From positions 1,922,001 to 1,986,000 of the forward strand of contig JAJHOH010000001.1 of assembly GCA_021651055.1 (NCBI GenBank): 64,000 nucleotides of DNA, read 5' to 3'. Source of the DNA: Candidatus Manganitrophus morganii. Its GTDB lineage: Bacteria; Nitrospirota; Nitrospiria; SBBL01; Manganitrophaceae. The position numbers and the translations under genes are program-made. The notes beneath the pieces were generated by a model that made no database searches, was not told where the DNA came from, and saw nothing but the letters and a program-made list of their open reading frames with translations. This document shows positions 44,160-52,071 of this stretch, in pieces; position 1 is the stretch's first letter, and each line of letters begins with the position of its first letter.

Positions 44160-44408
44160 TCACAGGCGTTGCTGCCGTCCTCTCTCCGCGGCCGGCATGC
44201 AGTCGGTCTCCTCTTCGAGCCGTCGGGCCTCCTCGGCAACCCCTTCGAGCTTCGTCCGAAGGGCCGCGATGCGCGCCAGCAGATCGGGCGGGGGATGGAG
44301 CCGTTCGACCGCCCCGAACGTCAAAAGAAGATCGGGAAGGAGCTCGCGGAGCGCCGTGACCAAACGGAGCATTTCCTTTTGTTGCCCTTTTCTCTGCTGA
44401 GTGCTCAT
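44160..44408 (-). CDS. Small helical coiled-coil protein
   Basis: An 82-residue, mostly helical protein from ATG 44408 (MSTQQRKGQQKEMLRLVTALRELLPDL) with heptad-like ARIAALRTKLEGVAEEARRLEEET. The start lies one base after the stop of the PDZ gene (TGA-A-ATG), which suggests translational coupling with it; a longer upstream frame is only the antisense-like shadow of the PDZ gene. No family is recognised. Confidence 0.6.
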   Translation of the reverse strand: MSTQQRKGQQKEMLRLVTALRELLPDLLLTFGAVERLHPPPDLLARIAALRTKLEGVAEEARRLEEETDCMPAAERGRQQRL

Positions 44409-44409
44409 T

Positions 44410-44772
44410 TCAAGCCGCTTCCCTCGGCGGAGCGCCGACCGAGATCTGAACCGTTCTCTCTTGCTGATCGCGGTAGAGGCGCACCGCAATCGATGTGCCG
44501 GGGGAGATCTTGGAAACTTCCTGGCGAAGCGCCTCGGGACTGGCGATCTTTTTTCCGTCGAGGGAGAGAAGGACGTCGCCCGCCCGGATTCCCCCGCGGT
44601 CGGCGGGGCTCCCCGACTGAACCGCCGCCACAAAAACCCCCTCCCGAACCCGGAGGCCAAGCCGCATCGCGATCTGGGGGGTCAACTCCTGGACCGTCAA
44701 CCCCAGCCAACCGGCCGGAGGGGCTTCAACGGCGAGCCATCCTATCAGAAATAGAACGAAAAGTCTTCGCAT
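44410..44772 (-). CDS. Secreted single-PDZ domain protein
   Basis: A 120-residue protein with a short signal sequence (MRRLFVLFLIGWLAVEAPPAG) and one PDZ domain: WLGLTVQELTPQIAMRLGLRVREGVFVAAVQSGSPADRGGIRAGDVLLSLDGKKIASPEALRQEVSKISPGTSIAVRLYRDQQE. This is like the C-terminal domain of DegP/HtrA proteases but there is no protease domain; it probably binds C-terminal peptides in the periplasm. Its partner is unknown. It is co-directional with the coiled-coil gene that follows. Confidence 0.8.
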   Translation of the reverse strand: MRRLFVLFLIGWLAVEAPPAGWLGLTVQELTPQIAMRLGLRVREGVFVAAVQSGSPADRGGIRAGDVLLSLDGKKIASPEALRQEVSKISPGTSIAVRLYRDQQERTVQISVGAPPREAA

Positions 44773-44900
44773 TTTTCGAAACGTCCAAATGATCGATCTA
44801 CGAATAATGAATTGGTTATGATTATTTCAAACGTGAAAATGGATGTCAAGTTGGCATGGCAGAGGATGACCCGATCATTACGTACTTCAAACACGAGGGG

Positions 44901-44929
44901 TTGCATTCGCCGAAAGCGGGCGCTACGAT
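44901..44929 (+). promoter_or_regulatory. Possible sigma70 promoter of the histidine kinase gene
   Basis: TTGCAT (44901-44906), a 17-base spacer and TACGAT (44924-44929). The match to the -10 is moderate. Confidence 0.35.
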
Positions 44930-44955
44930 GATAAGGATGAAAGGAGTAAAGAAAA

Positions 44956-46200
44956 ATGACGTTGAAAAGTGAAATTTCCGATCTATTTTTACATCTCCCC
45001 GCCAGCAGCGCATGGATTGATTCAAAACAAACCTACCGCTTTGTCACCCCTTCTTATGCCGAGCTCTTCAGGAGAGAGCCGAAGGAGTTGGTCGGCCGTT
45101 CTCTTTACGAATTTTTTCCTGAAATGAAAGATCGGATCGAGCACGGCCTCCATCAGGCCGCCTCCGCCGGAGAGGCGGTCGAATTGAACGATCTGACTCC
45201 CTCTCTCCCCGGTGAGCCGGGTCATCGCGATCATTTCTGGAATGCAACGCTCTGGCCGATCCGGGATTCAAAAGGAATGACCGCCGGCTGGATGATCTCA
45301 ATGACCGATCTGGCCCAAGAGGTTGCGATTCAAACCCGGCTGGAAGAGACCCTCGCTGAGCTGGAGGAGGAACGGGAACGGCTTCAGATGGACGTTCGGG
45401 AGCGGGAGCGAATCATGTCCCTTTTGGACCAGTCCCACCTCGACCTCGCGGCGCAACATCTCGAGCTTGAGCAGGCAAATCAATATAAAAACCACCTCCT
45501 GACCGACCTCTCCCATGAAATTCGAACGCCGCTCAACATCATCCTCGGCTACGGCCAGCTCCTCCAGGATGAAAAGTTCGGGAAGGTCACCCCGGCCCAG
45601 CGCGACGTGGCCCAGCGGATCGTCGCTTACACCCGGTCGCTGTCGAAACTGGTCGACCGTCTGCTCGATCTCTCCCGAGCACAAAGCCGCCCGATGCCGG
45701 TTCTGACGACGGAGGTCTCTCTTCCCCAGCTTTTAGAGAGCCTTTTTGCCTCGATCCGTCCCCTCCTTCGCCAGAGACGGGTCCGTCTGAAGTGGAAGGA
45801 TGGAACGGCGCCGCCGAACATCGTGAGCGACCCGATCCGGCTCCGGAGGATCTTTTTTAACCTCGCAAGCAATCTCATCAAGTTTATTCATCATGCGACA
45901 TTAACCATCAGCGTGAGAGATCTGCCGGAGAAAAGGAGCGTCGCGGTCACCTTGACCGGAAGCGGGAAACGATTGGAACCCCTCTCCGATGTGTTTGAAG
46001 ATTTTTTCCGCGTCGCGGCGCATCGCCAGGGAGAGAGCACCGGCCTCGGTGTTGCCGTGGTGAAGGAGTTGCTCGATCAAATCGGCGGCAAGATTGAGAT
46101 GAATCGGCGGGCGAGGGGACACCCCGCATTTACCATCACGCTCCCTTACCACCCTCCTCAAGAAAGCGAAACATTGCTGGGGCAACGGGAAGCGGCCTGA
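44956..46200 (+). CDS. PAS-domain sensor histidine kinase with degenerate ATP site
   Basis: A 414-residue soluble histidine kinase with no membrane span. Residues about 10-115 form a PAS domain (WIDSKQTYRFVTPSYAELFRREPKELVGRSLYEFFPE). A coiled coil (about 120-175) leads to a HisKA domain with phospho-acceptor His187 in LSHEIRTPLNIILGYG. The HATPase_c domain has the N-box (FFNLASNLIKF) and a G2-like GESTGLGVAVVKEL. The G1 box reads LTGSG where DxGxG is expected, so the adenine-binding Asp is replaced by Leu333. RBS AGGAG precedes ATG. There is no response regulator gene next to it. It may be catalytically weak or a regulatory partner. Confidence 0.88.
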   Translation: MTLKSEISDLFLHLPASSAWIDSKQTYRFVTPSYAELFRREPKELVGRSLYEFFPEMKDRIEHGLHQAASAGEAVELNDLTPSLPGEPGHRDHFWNATLWPIRDSKGMTAGWMISMTDLAQEVAIQTRLEETLAELEEERERLQMDVRERERIMSLLDQSHLDLAAQHLELEQANQYKNHLLTDLSHEIRTPLNIILGYGQLLQDEKFGKVTPAQRDVAQRIVAYTRSLSKLVDRLLDLSRAQSRPMPVLTTEVSLPQLLESLFASIRPLLRQRRVRLKWKDGTAPPNIVSDPIRLRRIFFNLASNLIKFIHHATLTISVRDLPEKRSVAVTLTGSGKRLEPLSDVFEDFFRVAAHRQGESTGLGVAVVKELLDQIGGKIEMNRRARGHPAFTITLPYHPPQESETLLGQREAA

Positions 46201-46209
46201 AAAAGAAAG

Positions 46210-46240
46210 CGAGGCGGGGCGAGGCGCCGCCTCGCCCCAA
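46210..46240 (+). terminator. GC-rich hairpin after the histidine kinase gene
   Basis: GGGGCGAGGCG pairs with CCGCCTCGCCCC. No long T-run follows; next come imperfect repeats of ACGCCTTACGCCA up to the MOSC gene. Confidence 0.4.
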
Positions 46241-46278
46241 CGCCTTACGCCAATGCCTTACGCCAACGCTTACGATTG

Positions 46279-46827
46279 ATGAAAAAACAGAAAAAAGAAA
46301 CCGGACGGGTCGTCGCCGTCTGCCGAAGCCCGACCGCGGGACTGCTCAAACAACCGGAGGATCAGATCCTCATCGGCCGATACGGCGTGGAGGGAGACGC
46401 TCATGCCGGTCCGAAGCGGCGGAGCCGCCGGACCGGTCTGATAAAGCGAAATGACCGCCAAATCAGCGTCGTGGCCAAAGAGGTGATCGATGATCTCCAG
46501 CGCCGGCTCGGGATCGCCATTCCGCACGGAGGCTTCGGAGAGAATATTCTCGTGGAGGGAATCGGAGACCTCTCGAATCTCTCCGAGGGAGATCAGCTCT
46601 CTTTTGAAAGCGGGGCCGTTGTGGAAGTGACCGAGCAGAACGAGCCGTGCGCCAATCTAAACGTCTGGCACAAGCGCGTTCTTTATGAAGTGATGGGGAA
46701 ACGCGGCATTGTCGGCGTCGTCAAGAAAGGGGGAACCCTTCGCCCGGGCGACGCGGTGGCAATAAAAATCGGCCGCTCAAGGGGGCGATCCCCTTCAGCG
46801 GCCGGAAACAACAACGGCGTTACTTGA
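46279..46827 (+). CDS. MOSC domain protein
   Basis: A 182-residue MOSC domain protein, related to the C-terminal domain of molybdenum cofactor sulfurase. Residues [36 protein letters not shown] and the conserved cysteine in [15 protein letters not shown] are typical. It probably binds or transfers a sulfide ligand linked to molybdenum cofactor, or acts on N-hydroxylated substrates; no molybdenum gene is nearby. A TTG-ATG pair is present at the start, and ATG 46279 is preferred. The gene overlaps the convergent FKBP gene by 8 bases. Confidence 0.85.
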   Translation: MKKQKKETGRVVAVCRSPTAGLLKQPEDQILIGRYGVEGDAHAGPKRRSRRTGLIKRNDRQISVVAKEVIDDLQRRLGIAIPHGGFGENILVEGIGDLSNLSEGDQLSFESGAVVEVTEQNEPCANLNVWHKRVLYEVMGKRGIVGVVKKGGTLRPGDAVAIKIGRSRGRSPSAAGNNNGVT

Positions 46828-47245
46828 TGTCTATCAGTTCCACGTCAAAGACGAGGGTCGCATTCGGGGGGATGACCCCGCCGGCGCCCCGCTTGCCGTA
46901 GCCGAGATCGGGCGGGATGGTCAGTTTCCGCTTCCCGCCGACCTTCATCGTGGAGACCCCTTCGTCCCATCCTCGAATCACCTGCCCGACGCCGATTTGA
47001 AAGGCGAACGGCTCATTTCGGTCGACCGAGCTGTCGAATTTTTTCCCATCGGTCAGCCAGCCGGTGTAGTGGACGATCACCGTCTGTCCCTTTGTGGGGC
47101 TGGCCCCTTTTCCCTCTACCAAATCAACGTATTCTAAACCAGAGGCCGTCTTCACCACATTCTCCTTTTTTACATCGCCGGCAGCTCCGAGCGGAGAGAC
47201 CACGGCCAACGTTAAAATTGTAAAAAGAATGACAAGCAGTCGCAT
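46820..47245 (-). CDS. FKBP-type peptidyl-prolyl cis-trans isomerase
   Basis: A 141-residue secreted FKBP. Start ATG 47245 ([23 protein letters not shown]) with GGAG upstream gives a Sec signal of about 22 residues; a longer frame is rejected. The single FKBP domain has [65 protein letters not shown] and ends FDVELIDI. It accelerates proline isomerisation during protein folding in the periplasm. The gene is convergent with the MOSC gene. Confidence 0.93.
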   Translation of the reverse strand: MRLLVILFTILTLAVVSPLGAAGDVKKENVVKTASGLEYVDLVEGKGASPTKGQTVIVHYTGWLTDGKKFDSSVDRNEPFAFQIGVGQVIRGWDEGVSTMKVGGKRKLTIPPDLGYGKRGAGGVIPPNATLVFDVELIDIK

Positions 47246-47339
47246 CGATTCTCCAGTGCTGTTTCGGTCCCCGATGGACCGGATCAATTCGGGCTGAGTT
47301 TAATCTGAAATAAAAAGAGAATCAAGGGAAATTACTGTA

Positions 47340-47590
47340 GCGGGGCTGCTCGCCCCACACCCCCGCCGCGGGGGGTGCGTGCCCACCCCCCTTCGGATTC
47401 CCAGGGCAGCGGGGGCTACCGCCCCCCAGCACCCCCCACGGTCAGAACTCGCACAACGCACGGAAGAGCACCGTGGATTGTGCTTCAAACATGCTGACCT
47501 GAAGCGGTCGATAATACGTCTGACAGAAGAAACGCAGGAGAATAGGGGGCACAGGACGCCCATGACGCGCAGTCTCCTTACTCTCTTATT
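47340..47590. repeat. GC-rich intergenic repeat, copy A (inverted)
   Basis: A block of about 250 bases that matches, in reverse orientation, the block at 55285-55540 with high identity by eye (for example GCACAATCCACGGTGCTCTT and TTCCGTGCGTTGTGCGAGTT on its minus strand). It contains several GC-rich hairpins and no credible gene. It fills most of the gap between the FKBP gene and copy B. Confidence 0.8.
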
Positions 47591-47699
47591 TTTTATTTAA
47601 GGGTGATGTTCTGTGGGCCTCTGCGCCCGCAGCGCAAGGGACCCACTGGGGGATGGGTGGAGCGAGGATGCAGAGGCCCACTACAAATCAAAACGTTCC

Positions 47700-47876
47700 A
47701 CCTACCAAATTAGGTCAGCTGTCTGAAGCACCATCCACGGTGTACTCCCGTGGGGGTGCGAGTTCTGACCGTAGACGGGGGGAGCAGGGGGGGTTCTTTC
47801 CCCCCGCTGCCTGGGGAAGCCGGAGGGGCTGTGGCAAGACAGCCCCACGGTGGGGCTTGGGGCAACGCCCCATTCA
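47700..47876. repeat. GC-rich intergenic repeat, copy B (diverged)
   Basis: A diverged copy in the same orientation as the 55.2 kb copy. It shares AGGTCAGC, TGAAGCAC, ATCCACGGTG, GCGAGTTCTGACCGT, GGGGGGAGCAGGGGGGG and the terminal GGGGCTTGGGGCAACGCCCC (47852-47871). It ends just before the stop of the next minus-strand gene. Between copies A and B, GTGGGCCTCTGC (about 47610) pairs with GCAGAGGCCCAC (about 47672). Confidence 0.7.
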
Positions 47877-47888
47877 ATCTTTACCGCT

Positions 47889-48125
47889 CTATTTCTTCGC
47901 CGGCGCCAGCATATACGCGTCGACGGCGCTCCAAACCGCCATCGCCACGAGGATCATCTGCAAAGAAAGCGAAATATTTCCCTCTCCCATCGCCTGACGC
48001 CGGACGACCCCGCTGATCACCATTGCGATTACCAGGAACACGGCCCCCTTGACCCATCGGTGTTGAAGCAGTTGGCCGGCCCCGGGTAAAATCGTTGAAA
48101 GAATTGCAGTCAGTATCCGTTCCAT
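47889..48125 (-). CDS. Small TM2-like membrane protein
   Basis: A 78-residue membrane protein with two or three hydrophobic segments: ILTAILSTILPGAGQLLQHRWVKGAVFLVIAMVISGVV and LQMILVAMAVWSAVDAYMLA. The PGAGQLLQHRWVKG turn is like TM2-domain small proteins. A strong ribosome site AGGAGGAAGAGATC precedes the ATG. Function unknown. It stands alone between the repeat block and a DUF1440-like gene. Confidence 0.75.
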   Translation of the reverse strand: MERILTAILSTILPGAGQLLQHRWVKGAVFLVIAMVISGVVRRQAMGEGNISLSLQMILVAMAVWSAVDAYMLAPAKK

Positions 48126-48226
48126 GATCTCTTCCTCCTTCTGTTCAATTCCTTCAAAGTATACCCGAAAATCAGGAGGAGAGAGATCCGCTTTCCGATC
48201 GTTATCTCAAGGCAAGAGGGAGAAGG

Positions 48227-48727
48227 TTACACGGAGAGGAGCCGTCTTTTCTTGAAGAATCCCTGCTTTTTTTCGTAGCTTTGAAGCACCGCCGCGGCCG
48301 CCAACCCATAGGCCAGATGCGAGAGAATCGGCATGGCCGCCTGCATCGGCGCTTTTTTCCAGGGGGGACGCTCCGCCCCGATTCCGGGAACCCATCCCGA
48401 AAGCCCGATCGCCCAGAGGGCCAACCCGAAGAGCGGCCCCGAAACCCAAGGAGAGACATTCAGCTTGGGGGCCGACCAGCCGTAAAGCGCTCCCATGAGG
48501 GTCCCATACGCGAAGTTCGATCCCTGAACGGCGGCCGTCTCCGCGTTCCCGCTCAGCCGCCCCTGAATCCCGAAAAAGTTTTCGGCTTTCTTCACCACCT
48601 TGTGCGGAAAGAGGGCATTGTGTTTTTGCCCCCAGGGCAACGCCCTCTTTTCCAACTGCACAACGGCGGTCAACGCCGCCGTCCCGGCGACGCCGGCCAG
48701 AAGTCCCATTCCGATCTGCTTCATCAT
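48227..48727 (-). CDS. YagU/DUF1440-like inner-membrane protein
   Basis: A 166-residue integral membrane protein. The N-terminal span MKQIGMGLLAGVAGTAALTAVVQLEKRALPWGQKHNALFPHKVV and the later GTLMGALYGWSAP and HLAYGLAAAAVL segments fit the YagU-type DUF1440 family, whose members are linked to acid or envelope stress in a few species. I see about four membrane spans and a basic C-terminal tail. RBS AAAGGAG precedes two adjacent ATGs. The family assignment is tentative. Confidence 0.65.
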   Translation of the reverse strand: MMKQIGMGLLAGVAGTAALTAVVQLEKRALPWGQKHNALFPHKVVKKAENFFGIQGRLSGNAETAAVQGSNFAYGTLMGALYGWSAPKLNVSPWVSGPLFGLALWAIGLSGWVPGIGAERPPWKKAPMQAAMPILSHLAYGLAAAAVLQSYEKKQGFFKKRRLLSV

Positions 48728-48857
48728 CGTTTACTCTCCTTTATCATGCGGATGATCAGGTTGTGCCGAATACTTCCATCGTACGATAAAAAAATTTGGC
48801 GGATCAATCACCCGATTGGATTAGTCAGCGCTTTTCTTAAAGATACCGAAGCGAACG

Positions 48858-48927
48858 GAGGGTCAGGTCTTGCGTTAACAGAGGCACTCTGACCGACATT
48901 CATATTGGGTTGCAAGACCTGACCCTC
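48858..48927. repeat. Inverted repeat GGGTCAGGTCTTGC, REP/MITE-like
   Basis: Two perfect 16-base arms, GAGGGTCAGGTCTTGC (48858-48873) and its reverse complement (48912-48927), around a 38-base loop. It lies in a gap without genes, downstream of the 48972-49541 gene. No transposase is attached. Confidence 0.75.
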
Positions 48928-48971
48928 CCGAGGTGCGGGTCCGTCGACGCGCCGCGTTTCAGCCCGATCCG

Positions 48972-49541
48972 CTAAAAACGAATCTTTAACAACGAGGTTC
49001 CGACCGCGATCTCCTGGGTCTCGGGTTTTTCGGTGGAAAGAACACGAACATTTACATCGGGGACATTGAACGCGAACCGCTCGTTCTCCCATTCCAGAGC
49101 GGCCGTCTGTTGCTCCAGAGAAGTAATGACGTAAGCACCATAAAGCAGACCGACCCCCGCCCCGACCGCCGCCGACGTGGAAAGCTTCCGACTGGCATCC
49201 TCGTTATCGATCGCGACCAAGATTCCGCCGACCAATACACCGGTGAGCGCTCCGAAAAAGGTATTTTTAAAAAGCTCCGCCATCGGATTTCCAATACGGC
49301 GCTCAACGCGGACCTCCCGGCGCTCCCTCTCCTCGCTCCGGTCGGTCTCTTCGACGGCCGGGGGCGGAACCTCCGTTCCCCGCTCCATGTTTTCCTCCTT
49401 TCTTATCTCAATCTCCGATTCGGCCAACAGGATCGACGGAATGGAGGAGACGAGAAAGAGAACCGTTAACGAAAGGGCAATAAACCGCCGCGTCGACTCT
49501 TTCGGCGCGCCGATGCGTGTCATGGTATTTTGGCTCATCAT
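48972..49541 (-). CDS. Exported protein with glycine-zipper-like segment
   Basis: A 189-residue exported protein: basic N-terminus and hydrophobic signal (about 18-40, ending LLAES), a charged Glu/Arg-rich stretch (about 42-85), then a glycine-rich hydrophobic segment FFGALTGVLVGGILVAI and AAVGAGVGLLYGAYVI like a glycine zipper. The last 50 residues are soluble. A GGGAGAG ribosome site is 6 bases from the ATG at 49541. No family is recognised. Confidence 0.65.
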   Translation of the reverse strand: MMSQNTMTRIGAPKESTRRFIALSLTVLFLVSSIPSILLAESEIEIRKEENMERGTEVPPPAVEETDRSEERERREVRVERRIGNPMAELFKNTFFGALTGVLVGGILVAIDNEDASRKLSTSAAVGAGVGLLYGAYVITSLEQQTAALEWENERFAFNVPDVNVRVLSTEKPETQEIAVGTSLLKIRF

Positions 49542-49998
49542 CTATTCTCTCCCAATTCGGTTTTAGATTCGGATTTTTAGCTGCGCGGTCGACTGCTACA
49601 GGACCGCTCATGAGGCGTTCAATACAGTGGGCTTGGCACTTTGTCTTCGCTACAGTGAGCAGGGAAATGCATCCCCGGCCTCCGCCGGCCTAAAAATCCC
49701 ATAAAAATATCGTAGCAAGATGCAATCTTGGCTGTCAAGAAATGGAGCCCGGGGGAGGATAATACCAAAGGATTATTCGTCGGAAACGGCTATCCCCTCC
49801 TTGACTTTTTTTCCCTGGTTATGTTTGAAGGCTAAAATTGTCTTGGGCCATTTATTCAATCCTTTCACACACTGAATCTACTGCTTCACGGAATTGCGCT
49901 TTGCAATGTAATTCGTTATGATTCGGAACGAATCATCACCTGCTAGACCTTTGATCCCTACCCACTTACGCTTTTAAAAATTTAACAGGAGGATGCCG
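49542..49998. other. Gene-free region of about 460 bases with promoter and operator
   Basis: I find no credible gene. It contains AT-rich stretches and, near its right end, TTGCGC (49894-49899), a 17-base spacer and TATGAT (49917-49922), a good promoter for the gene at 49999. The palindrome ATGATTCGGAACGAATCAT (49918-49936) covers the -10 and start site. Confidence 0.5.
49894..49936 (+). promoter_or_regulatory. Promoter with overlapping palindromic operator
   Basis: TTGCGC-N17-TATGAT, with the 8-3-8 palindrome ATGATTCG-GAA-CGAATCAT placed over the -10 and start site, as for a repressor operator. The regulator is not in the window as far as I can tell. Confidence 0.5.
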
Positions 49999-50604
49999 AT
50001 GAGCCTCACCGATGAATGGATCGCATCGACGCGGAAATTCGCGACCCGGCTTGCCGAACAGGCAGGGCGGATCAAGGCCGTTCCCCAAAAAGATATTGCG
50101 GCGCTGCGGGGCGAAGGGCAGACGCTCCTTCGGACGCTGATCGACGGACTTCCCCTGCTCCCCGACTGCGAAGCGATGAGTGCCGTGCGCTCGTTCGGCG
50201 CCGCCGCCGGGAAGATCGATCCGGCGTCTGCAGAACGGCTCGGCCCGGTCCTCGATGTCTCGAATCGATTGATGACATTGACCGGCAGCGGCGGCCCCGG
50301 CCCGACGGTCTGGGCGCAGGAGCGATCCGGTTTGCCCGACCTGCTCAAGGGGATTCCGCTTCCGGAAAAAGAGCGGCGGGTCGTCGACAATATGTTGTGG
50401 ACGCGGGAGATGTTCGAGTCGTCGACGAAGGCGCTGGAAGGGGTCGGCGAGGAGATCGAGCGGCAGGACGGCTCGGGGGAGCGCAAGGCGAAAGAGGCGG
50501 CACGTGAGATCGAGGAGAAAGCGCAGAACCCGCCGGTGAAGCCGGGGTTCCTTCAGCAGGTGGCGACGGCGATTGCGAATTTGTTTGGGGCGATTTTTGG
50601 GTAG
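49999..50604 (+). CDS. Hypothetical helical protein
   Basis: A 201-residue cytoplasmic protein of unknown family. AGGAGG sits directly against a first ATG (49993) but six bases before ATG 49999, so the latter is the start (MSLTDEWIASTRKFATRLAEQAGR). It is mainly helical with a charged C-terminal coil (EEIERQDGSGERKAKEAAREIEEKAQ) and a hydrophobic end (FLQQVATAIANLFGAIFG) that could associate with the membrane. It has its own promoter with a palindromic operator. No function is proposed. Confidence 0.65.
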   Translation: MSLTDEWIASTRKFATRLAEQAGRIKAVPQKDIAALRGEGQTLLRTLIDGLPLLPDCEAMSAVRSFGAAAGKIDPASAERLGPVLDVSNRLMTLTGSGGPGPTVWAQERSGLPDLLKGIPLPEKERRVVDNMLWTREMFESSTKALEGVGEEIERQDGSGERKAKEAAREIEEKAQNPPVKPGFLQQVATAIANLFGAIFG

Positions 50605-50746
50605 GCGGGTCCTTCATCCGTCGACATTTTCGCAACGTTCTTTTCGTTCATGGGGTGTGCCGGATGAAGGAAAGGGACAGGACGATGATTGACCCGTGCT
50701 TGCGCATTCCGTTAAAGTAGAAGTGAAACATACTGAGGAGGCGTCG

Positions 50747-51013
50747 ATGGATCCCCAAAAGCAGCAAGAGGTCGATCAGCTCAAGGCCGCCGCACCGGAG
50801 GTCGATAACAAAATTTCGCTCGCGGCCGATGAGGCGATGGTCTCTGAAGACGTCGAGAAGGTCAAAGGATTGGTGGCCGGTTTTATTTCGAAGTACGAAC
50901 ATGTGATGAAAGATTTAAGCCCGAAGGATCAGAAGGAGTTGGTGCGGATCATCGGGTCGAAGGTGGAGGAGATCGAAGATAAACTGACGGAGCTCCGGCA
51001 AGCGCCCGAGTAA
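50747..51013 (+). CDS. Small acidic helical protein; its 3' end is duplicated downstream
   Basis: An 88-residue charged, helical protein from ATG 50747 (MDPQKQQEVDQLKAAAPEV) with GAGGAGG 5-6 bases upstream. The last 38 codons (KDLSPKDQKELVRIIGSKVEEIEDKLTELRQAPE) recur at 52870-52983 with a few changes. No family is recognised. An AT-rich block that looks inserted lies between this gene and the second copy of its end. Confidence 0.65.
   Translation: MDPQKQQEVDQLKAAAPEVDNKISLAADEAMVSEDVEKVKGLVAGFISKYEHVMKDLSPKDQKELVRIIGSKVEEIEDKLTELRQAPE
50900..51013. repeat. Direct repeat of 114 bases, left copy
   Basis: Begins TGTGATGAAAGATTTAAGCC and ends GGCAAGCGCCCGAGT. The right copy at 52871-52983 differs at about five positions. 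The two copies flank a block of about 1.86 kb with unlike composition. Confidence 0.8.
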
Positions 51014-51173
51014 CGCCGGTGGCCCGAACCCTTTCCGCGTTTGCATTCCTGCCGCGCGTCGGCGATGGCTTCTTGTTCGAGGTCATCGCCGACGCGGCTT
51101 TTTTAAATATGGTGTCTCCAGAATTCGCAGAAGAATTCCTATTCAATGAGTTCAATGAATTAAAGCGTGCGTT

Positions 51174-51836
51174 ATGAAGCAAAAGTGGTCAACAGGATTT
51201 CGAAAGTTCCATACCTCTTTAGGGGTTTTAATCGTTTTAAATTTAGTCGCGTCTGGATGTGCCGCACGACCAATTTCTCAAATTCATAGATTCATGTATA
51301 AGGATCATCTTGATTCTGACAGCATACACTACATCTCAAAAGTAATTGAGCCTGCAATCCAGTTATATATTCCTGGTGGCCATTGGAACGTAGTACAAAA
51401 ACCCACTTTTACCGTTTTTGAAACTATAAAAGGTCCTCGAAAGATTATTAATATTTTTGAATTTGAGGATAGTTTTTTGAAACGTAAATTTCACAAAATT
51501 GGCTTTACGGGAAAGCAAGCCCTTGAAGAATACTATCGGATAGAGTCCGAACATCTAATTTCAAAGAATGCTAAACAAAAAAGTAAAATTATTGCAGTAA
51601 ATATTGACGGGTTAATTACTCCAAATATCTTGTGGTTAGTAGAGGGGCCAGATAAGCAAACATTCTTCATCTCTGCAAGTAAAAATCGGCGTTTAATCTC
51701 TATTTCATTCCAGGATTTAGATAATCCTCCAAATGGACAAGAGAGTGTAACTAGAATTTTCCAATCTATGAAATTTTTATCGGAAGAAAAGGTAAATGAA
51801 AAATGGAGACAGCTCTTTAAAATAGACGGCCAATAA
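51174..51836 (+). CDS. Hypothetical lipoprotein, AT-rich
   Basis: A 220-residue lipoprotein: N-terminal MKQKWSTGFRKFHTSLGVLIVLNLVASGC with lipobox Cys29. The rest is a mixed alpha/beta soluble domain with no known motif. The gene is much more AT-rich than its surroundings, a sign of transfer. It lies inside the block flanked by the duplicated gene end. No homologous family is recognised. Confidence 0.7.
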   Translation: MKQKWSTGFRKFHTSLGVLIVLNLVASGCAARPISQIHRFMYKDHLDSDSIHYISKVIEPAIQLYIPGGHWNVVQKPTFTVFETIKGPRKIINIFEFEDSFLKRKFHKIGFTGKQALEEYYRIESEHLISKNAKQKSKIIAVNIDGLITPNILWLVEGPDKQTFFISASKNRRLISISFQDLDNPPNGQESVTRIFQSMKFLSEEKVNEKWRQLFKIDGQ

Positions 51837-51867
51837 TAAACTAATAAAAAAGAATGTAAAGTCGTTG

Positions 51868-52010
51868 TTTGATCTGACCGGAGCGAATGGCGTGGTTCAT
51901 GAAATCATCAAGAGCACGGTGGAACGGACATTAAAAGCGGAACAGGAAGCCCATTTAGGTTATGAGCCTTTTAAAAAGGTGGACAGTGACAACGCAATTT
52001 GTTTGAGGCG
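51868..52010 (+). pseudogene. IS256-type transposase fragment
   Basis: Translation near 51865-51975 reads VHEIIKSTVERTLKAEQEAHLGYEP, which matches the N-terminal part of IS256-family transposases (typical ...LEAELDEHLGYE). Only about 35 codons are recognisable; the DDE domain is absent and the frame continues into unrelated sequence. This is a remnant of a lost insertion sequence within the accessory block. Confidence 0.65.
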
Positions 52011-52038
52011 ATCTTTGGGTAAGCAGTTGTTCATTCGT

Positions 52039-52066
52039 GGGAAAATAAATCCGTCCCCTTTTCACC
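52039..52066. repeat. 28-base direct repeat, left copy
   Basis: Starts GGGAAAATAAATCCGTCCCC and is identical to 52843-52870. The two copies bracket the lipoprotein gene at 52072-52827 in the same orientation. Confidence 0.8.
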
Positions 52067-52071
52067 TTTTA

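Noticed and set aside
47379-47600. Short plus-strand frame in the GC-rich repeat
   Set aside because: Related frames occur in the other repeat copies only because the DNA is repeated; no ribosome site, and Arg/Pro-rich composition.
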